Source: JBQTGK01 sp052400665
GTDB taxonomy: Bacteria; Bacteroidota; Bacteroidia; Bacteroidales; Marinifilaceae
DNA: 64,000 nucleotides
Assembly (NCBI GenBank): GCA_052400665.1
Contig: JBQTGK010000003.1
Direction: 5' to 3' (one strand)
The notes under the pieces were generated by a model. It was not told the origin of the DNA. It did no database searches and saw only the letters and a list, made by a program, of their open reading frames with translations. Positions 9,215-17,126 of the stretch are shown one piece after another. The position numbers and the translations under genes are program-made. Every line of letters begins with the position of its first letter. Positions within the stretch are counted from its first letter, which is position 1.

Positions 9215-9633
9215 TTTATTAAGCTCCTATGTTAATTCATATATAGTTTATAAAAATTTAATTCTATTTTTTTTTGTATGCTATATAAGTTATGTTCTAT
9301 ACAAAAAATAGATTTTTTAGTCAACTTACTTAGTACAAGTGTAGATGAAATTTACGAATTTTTACAATTGTTAGCGAATTATAAGGGTGATATTTTAATA
9401 AATGTCTATTAATCTACATATCAAATAAATAGAATGGTAAATATTTTCATTTAGTCTTTACTATTGTTCTTTAAAAAGTTGTAGTATTGAGATTATTCTC
9501 AATATAATTATTTGTTTTATCACGAATCTCTTTATAAATTTAGCTTTTCAGAAGAGGGTTGTTGATAATATAGTTAATTGTTATGTATAGTTATTATTGA
9601 TGATTTGTATTCTTGTATTGATACATAAATGAT
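9215..9633. other. 419-nt AT-rich intergenic region
   Basis: This region separates the divergent CGGC gene and the uracil-DNA glycosylase gene and presumably holds both promoters. A TATTCTTG (9608-9615) near the glycosylase start is one base off the -7 consensus. I see no ORF, RNA gene or notable repeat. Confidence 0.5.
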
Positions 9634-10212
9634 ATGGAAGACGTAAAAAATAGAATTTTAAACTGCACTGCTTGTAACCTGTCAAAAACGCGTAAGAATG
9701 CAATATGGGGTGAAGGAAATATAAATGCTGACATTTTATTAATTGGTGAGGCTCCGGGAGCGTATGAAGATAGTACGGGAAGGCCCTTTGTTGGTAAATC
9801 GGGACAATTATTAGATAAGATTTTAGCAGCCTGCGGTTTTAACAGACAGGAACATGTTTTTTTAAGTAATGTTATTCGTTGCAGGCCGCCACAAAATAGA
9901 ACTCCACAAAACGAAGAGGTAGAGGCATGTATTCCTTTTTTGTTTGAGCAAATAGAGCTTGTAAATCCTAAAATTATTATTCTTTTGGGTGCAACAGCCC
10001 TTAAACGTTTCTTTAAAAACGATAATATGAGGATAACAAAATGTCGAGGTGAATGGATAGAGTGGAAAAATCGTTTAGTTATGCCCGTATATCATCCATC
10101 GGCATTGTTGCGTAATCCTGGCTTAAAACGTGAAACATGGACCGATTTTAAGAAAGTTGTTCTCAAGTATCGCGAAATTGTTAATGCAGATCATTATTCG
10201 GCACATGTTTAA
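9634..10212 (+). CDS. Type-4 (Fe-S) uracil-DNA glycosylase
   Basis: The protein has 192 residues. Cys11 and Cys14 (NCTACNL) open the [4Fe-4S] cluster motif, and later cysteines in IRCRPPQN and VEACIPF complete it. Motif 1 is GEAPGAYEDSTGRPFVG, with Glu at the catalytic position as in family 4, and motif 2 is the HPSALLRNP loop that inserts into the DNA minor groove. The enzyme removes uracil from DNA at the start of base-excision repair. It is a single gene, converging with the minus-strand receiver gene. Confidence 0.93.
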   Translation: MEDVKNRILNCTACNLSKTRKNAIWGEGNINADILLIGEAPGAYEDSTGRPFVGKSGQLLDKILAACGFNRQEHVFLSNVIRCRPPQNRTPQNEEVEACIPFLFEQIELVNPKIIILLGATALKRFFKNDNMRITKCRGEWIEWKNRLVMPVYHPSALLRNPGLKRETWTDFKKVVLKYREIVNADHYSAHV

Positions 10213-10275
10213 ATGCGAACCTAATTTTTTGTGTGAATATTATAAGTTGGAAATTTTTAGTTTAAACTATTACTA

Positions 10276-10641
10276 TTAGATAACTTCTTCTATTGCGGTT
10301 CTTATCTCATTAATATTAAAAGGCTTTCTGAAATATTTTAATATGAGTTGACTTTCGATTGCCCATTTCATTTCAGTGGTTATATTAAAGCCTGTTAAAA
10401 TAAAATATTTCTTATCGCTGTAAGTTTCTTTTGCTTTATTTATAAATTCAAGTCCATTCATCTTAGGCATCTTCATATCGCTTATAACCACTTTAATATC
10501 AGGATATTTTTGTAAATACTCCAGGCCTTTTTCCCCACTACAGGCTGTTAGTACATTATAATTATCTTCAAAATTATACAAGAATAATTCCAGATTAATA
10601 GGTTCATCATCGATATATAAAATTTGTGTTTTAGTATTCAT
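10276..10641 (-). CDS. Single-domain response regulator (receiver only)
   Basis: The protein has 121 residues and is a CheY-like receiver domain with no output domain. The acidic pair is Asp11-Asp12, the phospho-acceptor is Asp55 (VVISDMKMPKMNG), the conserved Thr is in FILTGFN, and the Lys is in FRKPF. It begins 10 nt after the stop of the histidine kinase gene, on the same strand, so the kinase is its probable phosphodonor. Output must go through protein-protein contact or a further phosphotransfer. Confidence 0.9.
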   Translation of the reverse strand: MNTKTQILYIDDEPINLELFLYNFEDNYNVLTACSGEKGLEYLQKYPDIKVVISDMKMPKMNGLEFINKAKETYSDKKYFILTGFNITTEMKWAIESQLILKYFRKPFNINEIRTAIEEVI

Positions 10642-10651
10642 AGATTAAAAA

Positions 10652-12169
10652 TTAATAAGTAATTGGGAATGTAATTGTTGCGATTGTTCCTTTGTTTAAT
10701 TCTGATGTAAATTCAATAGTACCTTGATGTTCTTTTATTATGTTGTAGCTTATTGATAATCCAAGTCCAATTCCTTTTCCAGGGTCTTTTGTGGTGAAAA
10801 AAGGATCAAATATTTGAGAAATATGTTCTAGATTTATACCACATCCATTGTCCGAAATGAGAATGACTATTGTATCCTCTTGCTTTTCTGTTTTTATATT
10901 GATAATTCCATTTTTATCAATTGCTTGTACTGCATTTAAAAGAATATTTATAAAAGCCTGATGTAATTTTCCTTCATTGCCTTTAGTTAAAAGTCTATGA
11001 CTGTTGTAATCCTTTTCTATGCTGATGTTATTACTATATTTGCTTTTTAAAATTAGCAGACAATTATCCATAATAGTATGAATATCACATTCTTCATTAT
11101 ATTCTTTACTATCTCGGCTAAAATGATTTAGTCCCTGAACAATTTCGGATGTACGGTCGATGCCAGTGCGTAATGCTTTTAAAAGAACTGCTACTTTTTG
11201 TTGGTGTTCAGGTAAGCTCGATGAGAAGAAAGAGTTTAAACCAAGATAAGCACCATTTATAAAATTTAGAGGGTTATTAATTTCGTGTGCTACACCAGCA
11301 GTAAGTACTCCTAGGGAGGCCATTTTTTCCGATTGAACCAACTGAGCTTGTGCTTTCTTTAATTCGTTTAAGCTAATTCGAATTTCCTCTTTTTGGTGAT
11401 TAATTATCTTGTTTTTATTGGATAAACGGGAATATAATACAATAAGGATTAAGAGTACTCCGGCTATCATTAATATAAGAATAGCAATGTTTGAAGAAGT
11501 TTTAAACTCTGTAACCAATGGAGTTTTAATAATCTCTATTGCCGGAATTTCATTAACTTTCCAGTCAAATCCGCTATTCCAATTGTAGTATTTTGTTAAT
11601 TCTTTTGGAGCATTTTCTTTTTTTCCATGGCAGACTAAGCATTCATTTGTAATTCGTAAAAATGGTTTAGCATAATACAGTTGTTTAATTCCATTATCAG
11701 TAATAATTCCTGTATATTTTTGAATGGTAGAATCAGCATTAAACATATCAATTAAACGAACCTCCAAACTATCGGCTAAATTAATAGTGTTACGTGGATT
11801 TTTTGAAGCCAATCGATATTCTACTGTTGGTAGTTGGTTCAAATTACGTATATAATTATACTGATTAAATATATGCCGTGTAATAAAGGATGATGAAAGT
11901 AAATCGGGAGAGTAAAATTCCTTAGGTAATTTATTATCTGCTTTTAGTTGATACATTGCCGGATGCATTTCCTTTTGCACATAATGGTGCAGAGCTTCGG
12001 CCTCTAATAGTACTCCCTGAATACGTGCTTCGGCTTGCTTAACAACATATTTTCGGCTTATAATAATACCCAGAATCGCAAGCATAATGATGAGCAGAAT
12101 ACTAACAATAACAATAATGAGATTAGTTTTTTGATTTGAGAAGTTATGGTTAAGTGTACTACCGTTCAT
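10652..12169 (-). CDS. Membrane histidine kinase with Tll0287-like (DUF3365) putative heme-binding sensor
   Basis: The protein has 505 residues. Transmembrane helices are at about 17-39 and 226-247 and flank a periplasmic domain of about 185 residues. That domain resembles DUF3365/Tll0287-like sensors and contains a c-type heme motif ECLVCHGK (Cys177, Cys180, His181). A coiled coil (about 251-283) leads to the H-box GVAHEINNPLNFI with His295. N, G1 and G2 boxes follow (NILLNAVQAID, ISDNGCGIN, GKGIGLGLS). The kinase probably senses redox state or a small ligand via heme in the periplasm and phosphorylates the receiver protein encoded 10 nt downstream. Heme attachment is inferred from the CxxCH motif. 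Confidence 0.88.
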   Translation of the reverse strand: MNGSTLNHNFSNQKTNLIIVIVSILLIIMLAILGIIISRKYVVKQAEARIQGVLLEAEALHHYVQKEMHPAMYQLKADNKLPKEFYSPDLLSSSFITRHIFNQYNYIRNLNQLPTVEYRLASKNPRNTINLADSLEVRLIDMFNADSTIQKYTGIITDNGIKQLYYAKPFLRITNECLVCHGKKENAPKELTKYYNWNSGFDWKVNEIPAIEIIKTPLVTEFKTSSNIAILILMIAGVLLILIVLYSRLSNKNKIINHQKEEIRISLNELKKAQAQLVQSEKMASLGVLTAGVAHEINNPLNFINGAYLGLNSFFSSSLPEHQQKVAVLLKALRTGIDRTSEIVQGLNHFSRDSKEYNEECDIHTIMDNCLLILKSKYSNNISIEKDYNSHRLLTKGNEGKLHQAFINILLNAVQAIDKNGIINIKTEKQEDTIVILISDNGCGINLEHISQIFDPFFTTKDPGKGIGLGLSISYNIIKEHQGTIEFTSELNKGTIATITFPITY

Positions 12170-12499
12170 AAAATAAATAGAAATCTACAGGTTGTTATTG
12201 TTTAGTCAATTAAAGCTAACAAACTTATTGGACAAATCAAGAAATAAAAATTAGTAACCTAATAATTATAAATGACATTCTAAGATTGAATATAGCTGTT
12301 AACGCGTTCTGTTGGTTTACGGTAAAGATCTTTAAAAGTTATTCTTTCTATATTAATTATTATAAGAAGATAGATTCACTAGCCTAATGCATGAGTAGCT
12401 TTATATTATTTTGGATAATCAGTGAAAGAGAAATGTAGTTTTTGTATGGTGTAATTGAATGTAATTGTATGCTAATACATAAATTTATTATTTAGTAGT
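12170..12499. other. 330-nt intergenic region
   Basis: AT-rich sequence upstream of the histidine kinase gene and downstream of the TauE-like gene, both on the minus strand. It should hold the kinase promoter. I see no ORF, clear terminator hairpin or repeat. Confidence 0.45.
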
Positions 12500-13276
12500 C
12501 TAAAAGATATCTATTATCATTATTACAGAGGCGACTAGTTGAGTAGTTGCAAATAGGTATTTTAAATTTTTAGGTTTTGATTTTAATGCCATTTTTGCAC
12601 CTGCAAATGCACCAATTATACCTCCCAGTGCTAAAGGAATAGCTAACCCAAAGTCGAAAAGGCCGGCACTTAAGTGACCAAAAAATCCGGCGGCAGCCGA
12701 AATGCTTACTAAAGTAGTTGATGTACCAACTGCAATGTGCATAGGTATATTCATACTTAGAAGCATTAATGGTACTAAAAAAGAACCTCCCGAAACACCA
12801 ACCATTCCCGAAATAAGACCGGTAAGTAATACAATTGGAACGGTTACCAGTAAGTTAATATAAAATGCCTCATTATTAGATTTTATTGAAAGAATCCATC
12901 TGTGGTGGGTTTTTAATTTTTGCTTTGGTTTTTTGAGCATTAAAACAGCTGCAAGAAACATAAGTACAGCAAAAATTGCTTTAAGTAATTTTTCGCTAAA
13001 ATACTGACCCAAATAGCCACCAAGTAGTGCTGATACAAAAATTAATGAACCCAGTAGAAGTGTTAAACTCCAATTGTTCATTTTTTGCTTGCTAAAAAGA
13101 ATGGCTGCTACTAGCGATGAACACATTAAAATAAATTGCCCTGTAGAGGCTGATATGTTCATGCTTATTCCTGATAGTACTAAACTAAGTACATAGAAAT
13201 TACCACCGCCTCGTCCGGTCATGGTCATAAAAAATGCGATAAGCATAATTAGAATCGTTAGTATCCAAATGTCCAT
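12500..13276 (-). CDS. TauE/SafE-family sulfite/sulfonate exporter-like permease
   Basis: The protein has 258 residues with about eight hydrophobic segments. The two repeated TauE/SafE halves each carry a Gly-rich motif: AFFMTMTGRGGGNFYV in the first, and GLISGMVGVSGGSFLVPLMLL with GTSTTLVSISAAAGFFGHLS in the second. Family members export sulfite, sulfoacetate or related sulfur anions across the inner membrane. Its start overlaps the stop of the rhodanese gene by one base (TAATG), so the two are translationally linked. With the rhodanese and an ArsR regulator it forms a sulfane-sulfur/sulfite handling cassette. Confidence 0.88.
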   Translation of the reverse strand: MDIWILTILIMLIAFFMTMTGRGGGNFYVLSLVLSGISMNISASTGQFILMCSSLVAAILFSKQKMNNWSLTLLLGSLIFVSALLGGYLGQYFSEKLLKAIFAVLMFLAAVLMLKKPKQKLKTHHRWILSIKSNNEAFYINLLVTVPIVLLTGLISGMVGVSGGSFLVPLMLLSMNIPMHIAVGTSTTLVSISAAAGFFGHLSAGLFDFGLAIPLALGGIIGAFAGAKMALKSKPKNLKYLFATTQLVASVIMIIDIF

Positions 13277-13668
13277 TATTTAGTACTTAATTTTTTGTAT
13301 ATTTTTCCTGGCATTATGGCAGCAAGTAGTGGTGGGTAACCTCCTGGTATTATTTTTATATTTTGATATCCTTTACTTTTTAAATAGGCAAAAACAATAC
13401 TTGCTCTAACACCAGCCGAACAAAAAATTCCTACAGTTTTATCTGTTGGTATTTCATTTCTTCTTTTAGGAATTTCGTTTGTTGGTATTTCTAAAACTTC
13501 GCAATAATGACTTAAGGATAATTTTAATGTGTCGGTTTCTTCCTTTGCTCTTACATCTAAAAATACTGTATTTTCAGTTCCAAGAAATGTTTCTGCTTCC
13601 ATTTTGTGTTGCCCTGTTCCAAAATATTGAAAGTCTAATTCACTAATTACTTTTTCAATTTCGTTCAT
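13276..13668 (-). CDS. Rhodanese-like sulfurtransferase
   Basis: The start is set at the ATG at 13668 (MNEIEKVISELDFQ), because the longer frame from 13713 would run through an operator-like palindrome and lacks family similarity. The protein has 130 residues and a single cytosolic rhodanese domain: VFLDVRAKEE is the CH2A motif, and the active loop CSAGVRAS contains the catalytic Cys. Rhodaneses carry a persulfide and transfer sulfane sulfur to cyanide, thiols or sulfite. It lies between the arsR gene and the TauE-like exporter gene. Confidence 0.87.
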   Translation of the reverse strand: MNEIEKVISELDFQYFGTGQHKMEAETFLGTENTVFLDVRAKEETDTLKLSLSHYCEVLEIPTNEIPKRRNEIPTDKTVGIFCSAGVRASIVFAYLKSKGYQNIKIIPGGYPPLLAAIMPGKIYKKLSTK

Positions 13669-13682
13669 ACTACTTCTCTTTA

Positions 13683-13704
13683 TATTTGGCCAAATAGCCA
13701 AATA
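13683..13704. promoter_or_regulatory. ArsR-type operator 1 (between arsR and rhodanese genes)
   Basis: Inverted repeat TATTTGG-N8-CCAAATA. It matches operator 2 (14102-14123) at 19 of 22 positions including the spacer and lies 14 nt upstream of the rhodanese start codon. Two near-identical copies around one arsR gene argue for binding by that regulator. Confidence 0.75.
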
Positions 13705-13719
13705 GGATCGCAAATTTTT

Positions 13720-14019
13720 TTATTTTTTATTGATTACTCTTATTGCACAATTCATAAATTCAAGAATGCAAGGGATTGCTAAATGGTAGTAAATATAATT
13801 CTTCTCTTTTTCACCTTTAATTATTTTATGTTTTTTTAAAATATCAAGATGCTTTGATATGGTTGAAATATCAACTCCAACTAATTTGGTAATTTCGTTA
13901 ACAGACATTTTTTTGTCTTTCACAGCTTCAATAATGAATAAGCGTGTAGGATGTGCTAAAGCTTTAAAAAGCTCAGCTTTTTCCGAAAATTCTTTTTCAA
14001 TATTTTTGTTCATAGTCAC
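13720..14019 (-). CDS. ArsR/SmtB-family transcriptional regulator
   Basis: The protein has 99 residues and is a winged helix. ALAHPTRLFIIEAV is the usual ArsR opening helix, LVGVDISTISKHLDILKKH is the recognition helix-turn-helix, and NYIYYHLAI the wing end. The only two cysteines, Cys84 and Cys91 (IPCILEFMNCAI), sit in the C-terminal dimerisation helix and could form the metal or sulfane-sulfur switch; classical SqrR/BigR proteins use a different pair. It heads an operon with rhodanese and a TauE-like exporter. Two matching palindromes lie upstream of it and of the rhodanese gene. An ATG two codons downstream is an equally possible start. Confidence 0.9.
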   Translation of the reverse strand: MTMNKNIEKEFSEKAELFKALAHPTRLFIIEAVKDKKMSVNEITKLVGVDISTISKHLDILKKHKIIKGEKEKNYIYYHLAIPCILEFMNCAIRVINKK

Positions 14020-14098
14020 TATTTCTGTTAAGGATGCTTACTCTGCAATTCCATTTTTTTTCGATAATCATAATTGTAAATAAATACTACAATAAAAA

Positions 14099-14126
14099 AT
14101 CTATTTGGCTAAATTACCAAATAGAT
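14099..14126. promoter_or_regulatory. ArsR-type operator 2 (upstream of arsR)
   Basis: A perfect inverted repeat, ATCTATTTGG-N8-CCAAATAGAT, whose 22-bp core (14102-14123) matches operator 1. It lies 80 nt upstream of the arsR start and about 130 nt upstream of the divergent methyltransferase gene, so it could control either or both. Confidence 0.78.
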
Positions 14127-14224
14127 CTTATTTTGCAAAAATATATTATGTATTTTACAAGCTGCCTTTCAAAATCTTTGTTTGTAAACAAAAAATCTAC
14201 ATTTTCTAATGATTGATAAAAAGT

Positions 14225-14232
14225 TATATTTG
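14225..14232 (+). promoter_or_regulatory. Predicted -7 element for the TrmH-like gene
   Basis: TATATTTG fits TAnnTTTG exactly and lies 24 nt before the start codon. No well-spaced -33 TTG is seen. Confidence 0.4.
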
Positions 14233-14256
14233 CGACGGAATTAAATAATAGAATTA

Positions 14257-14727
14257 ATGATTGATACTTTAGAACAGGGATTTTTTGGGATAGGAATTCA
14301 AAATGGTAAAACACCAGAAAATTTAGGCGTTTTATGGCGATCGGCACAGAATATGGGAGCCAGCTTTATATTTACTGTTGGCAAACGCTATGCAAAACAG
14401 GCTTGCGATACCCATAAAGCAACTGGTGCAATGCCTTATTTTCATTATGAGAATTTCGAGGATTTTTATGAACACCTACCTAAAGGAGCTGTTTTGGTTG
14501 GTGTGGAGCTCGACGAGAGAGCTGTACCTCTGGAAGAATATAAGCATCCTCGCAGGTGTGTATATTTATTGGGTGCAGAAGATCATGGTTTAACAAAAAA
14601 TGCAATAGAGAAATCACACCATCTGGTAAAGTTCGATACTCGTTTGAGTGTGAATGTTTCTGTAGCTGGCAGTATTATTATGTACGACCGTAATTTAAAA
14701 CTAAAGTTGGGCGAAACACTCTACTAA
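14257..14727 (+). CDS. TrmH/SpoU-family RNA 2'-O-methyltransferase
   Basis: The protein has 156 residues and is a minimal SPOUT domain without an RNA-binding extension. The three SpoU motifs are visible: NLGVLWRSAQNMGA, VYLLGAEDHGL, and LSVNVSVAGSIIMYDR, the last two forming the trefoil knot that binds S-adenosylmethionine. Members methylate ribose 2'-OH in tRNA or rRNA; which RNA is not deducible. It is transcribed divergently from the arsR operon and converges on an FKBP gene. Confidence 0.9.
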   Translation: MIDTLEQGFFGIGIQNGKTPENLGVLWRSAQNMGASFIFTVGKRYAKQACDTHKATGAMPYFHYENFEDFYEHLPKGAVLVGVELDERAVPLEEYKHPRRCVYLLGAEDHGLTKNAIEKSHHLVKFDTRLSVNVSVAGSIIMYDRNLKLKLGETLY

Positions 14728-14785
14728 TCTTAATTGTATGGACATTACGCATCAATTAGTTTACAGTGTGCAGGAGTCGTGTTTC

Positions 14786-15190
14786 TTAAAAAGATCTGGA
14801 TGAATTCACTTCTAACAAATGGATATCAAAAATAAGAACAGAACCAGCTGGTATCGATCCATAATCGGTGGTACCATAAGCCAAATGAGAGGGGATAAGT
14901 AAAATTCCTTCTCCTCCTTCTTTAAAATGTTGAATTCCTTCTGACCATCCTTTAATTACATCGCCCAAATTAATTTCTAATTTTTCACTTTGGTCAAAAA
15001 TGCTTCCATTGCTTAGGTATCCTATATAAGCTATCGTAATATTTGAATCCTGATCTGGATAAATACCTTCTCCTTTCTGATGAATAAGATAATACAAACC
15101 CGATTCACTTTTTTGAGCTTTTAATTTATGCTTAGCAAGATAGGACCTAATTTCTTCTTCGTTTTTTAATCTGTAATTCGGTTTTTTCAT
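14786..15190 (-). CDS. FKBP-type peptidyl-prolyl cis-trans isomerase
   Basis: The protein has 134 residues without a signal peptide, so it is probably cytosolic. An N-terminal helical segment of about 25 residues precedes a complete FKBP domain with GSIFDQS, GWSEGIQHFKEGGEGILLIPSHLAYG and IPAGSVLIFDIHLLEV. The substrate-pocket residues of the family (Asp of FDQS, Trp-Ser of GWSEG, Tyr of AYG, Phe of IFDIHL) are largely conserved. It catalyses prolyl isomerisation and assists folding. Single gene. Confidence 0.92.
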   Translation of the reverse strand: MKKPNYRLKNEEEIRSYLAKHKLKAQKSESGLYYLIHQKGEGIYPDQDSNITIAYIGYLSNGSIFDQSEKLEINLGDVIKGWSEGIQHFKEGGEGILLIPSHLAYGTTDYGSIPAGSVLIFDIHLLEVNSSRSF

Positions 15191-15422
15191 TAAAATTCGA
15201 GTCTATTATTAATATATTTATTGCAAATATTATAATTATTTACGTTACCTATAAATAGTTGGCTGAAAATAAGAGATGAACCAGTAATCTATTTGAAAAA
15301 AGAAATTATTAAAACAAACTAGAAGTAGTTTATGTCAGACTGAAAAAAAATGAAAAAGTCAGTGCTGGAATGCTTGTTTTATAGTAAAAAATGCTTTGTT
15401 TTGTAGACTTAGATTTAAAAAT

Positions 15423-15944
15423 ATGAGTATGATGAATAAGTATGTGCGTTTACTAATTGCTGGAATTTTATTGCCAGTGTCTATTGTTCTTTTTGTTAAG
15501 GGATTAGTGTCTGTAGGAGTAGTATTGGTATTAATTTCACTCCTGTTTGTTTTGTTGCATTTTAAAAATGAGAAGAACCTTTTGGCTTTTTATTTTGTAA
15601 GAAAAAACAAGTTCGAAAAGGCAGGTAAAGTGTTGAACAGGGTAAAGAATCCAGAGAGAATGATAAAAAGCCAGGAAGCATATTTTTATTATTTGTCAGG
15701 ATTAATGGAGTCGCAGCAGCATAACAATTCTAAAGCTGAAAAACTATTTAAAAAAGCCTTAAAAACAGGGCTTAGAACTGATACAGATCAGGCCGTTTCT
15801 AAGTTGAATTTATCAGGGATATATTTATCGCAACGTAATAAGAAACTATCTAAATACTATTTGCAAGAGGCTAAAAAGCAAGACAAACGAAAAATGTTGA
15901 CCGCTCAGGTGCGAGAAATCGAAAACATGATGAAGCGAGTATAG
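15423..15944 (+). CDS. Membrane-anchored TPR-like protein of unknown function
   Basis: The start is taken at the ATG at 15423 (MSMMNKYVRLL); upstream codons in the frame are not typical. The protein has about 173 residues. Two closely spaced hydrophobic helices (about residues 5-45) form an N-terminal hairpin in the membrane. They are followed by a cytosolic helical region with TPR-like spacing (EAYFYYLSGLMESQ, KAEKLFKKALKTGL, KLNLSGIYLSQRN). Small proteins of this design occur across Bacteroidales; no function is known. A strong terminator follows and the gene appears monocistronic. Confidence 0.7.
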   Translation: MSMMNKYVRLLIAGILLPVSIVLFVKGLVSVGVVLVLISLLFVLLHFKNEKNLLAFYFVRKNKFEKAGKVLNRVKNPERMIKSQEAYFYYLSGLMESQQHNNSKAEKLFKKALKTGLRTDTDQAVSKLNLSGIYLSQRNKKLSKYYLQEAKKQDKRKMLTAQVREIENMMKRV

Positions 15945-15978
15945 CTTTTAGCTAACGAATAAAATATAAAGTTGTACT

Positions 15979-16012
15979 AAAAGACTGTTCTGAAAAGGGC
16001 AGTCTTTTTTTT
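15979..16012 (+). terminator. Intrinsic terminator
   Basis: AAAAGACTG (15979-15987) pairs with CAGTCTTTT (16000-16008) and is followed by a T-run. It lies 34 nt after the TPR gene. The remaining 230 nt up to the ABC ATPase start show only AT-rich promoter-like sequence. Confidence 0.8.
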
Positions 16013-16244
16013 TGACTTCTATTTTAAATAAATCAAATTATAGTAACTATAAAAACACATTTCTTTCTTGATTATGTTATTCTTATTGATAACTTTGAAA
16101 AGTTTAACTGCTAAATCATTACAAAATTAAGTAAATACTAACTTAACAGAAAATAGAATTTTGCGACTAAAATTGTTAAGCTGGATCTTATGATTATTGC
16201 ACTTATAAATATGATTTTATAACAATTCTTAAATAGTATACCCA

Positions 16245-17126
16245 ATGGAATTAATTATCGAGAACCTTACAAAGACCTATAGCAATGGAGTTAAGGCTTT
16301 GAATGAAATCAGCATAAAAATAGGAACAGGTATGTTTGGTCTTTTAGGTCCGAACGGAGCTGGAAAGTCAACACTTATGCGTACCATTGCGACCCTTCAG
16401 GAAGGCGATTCAGGAAAAATAGTTTTCGATGGGGTTAACATTATGGAAGATAAAATGGCGCTTCGCAATGGCCTGGGGTATTTGCCTCAAACTTTTGGTG
16501 TGTATCCAAAAATGTCGGCTGAAGATTTATTACTGCATTTTGCTGAACTTAAGGGAATTTCGAACAAGCAGGAGCGTAAAGAGATTGTTAAAGCGGTGTT
16601 GGCACAAACAAACCTTACCGATGAACGCAAGAAAAATGTTGCGGGGTATTCGGGTGGAATGAAACAACGTTTTGGGATTGCTCAGCTTCTACTTAATAAT
16701 CCTAAATTGATTATTGTTGATGAACCAACTGCAGGATTAGATCCGGCCGAACGTAGCCGTTTTCTTAATGTCTTGCGGGAGATTGGAACCAACCACATTG
16801 TTATTTTTTCTACCCACATTGTTGAGGATGTAAAAGAACTTTGTACCGATATGGCCATTATGAACGGAGGTTCAATTCTTACTCACCAAACCCCCAGAAA
16901 GTCGGTAGATCAGCTGAAAGGTAAAATGTGGACGAAGAGGATTGAACGAAGCGAGCTAAATGAGCACAAAGAAAAATATGAAATTCTCTCGAGTAAGTTC
17001 AACGACGATAATAGTATGAATATTAATGTTTACTCCGAAAATCAGCCCGATGAGTTGTTTAGCTCAAAAGAAGCCGATTTAGAAGATGTTTACTTTGTTA
17101 CACTCAAAAATGCGAAGTTATCATGA
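16245..17126 (+). CDS. ABC transporter ATP-binding subunit
   Basis: The protein has 293 residues. Walker A is GPNGAGKST, the Q-loop is in YLPQTFGVYP, the signature is YSGGMKQRFG, Walker B is LIIVDEPTAGLDP and the H-loop is STHIV. A C-terminal stretch of about 80 residues ends LEDVYFVTLKNAKLS, as in DrrA/NatA-type ATPases that energise ABC-2 permeases. The stop codon overlaps the start of the permease-peptidase gene (ATGA), so the two are translationally coupled. It energises that membrane partner; the cargo is unknown. Confidence 0.95.
   Translation: MELIIENLTKTYSNGVKALNEISIKIGTGMFGLLGPNGAGKSTLMRTIATLQEGDSGKIVFDGVNIMEDKMALRNGLGYLPQTFGVYPKMSAEDLLLHFAELKGISNKQERKEIVKAVLAQTNLTDERKKNVAGYSGGMKQRFGIAQLLLNNPKLIIVDEPTAGLDPAERSRFLNVLREIGTNHIVIFSTHIVEDVKELCTDMAIMNGGSILTHQTPRKSVDQLKGKMWTKRIERSELNEHKEKYEILSSKFNDDNSMNINVYSENQPDELFSSKEADLEDVYFVTLKNAKLS

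Noticed and set aside
13669..13713. Upstream start for the rhodanese
   Set aside because: The extension reads through the operator palindrome and lacks family similarity; the ATG at 13668 fits the domain start.
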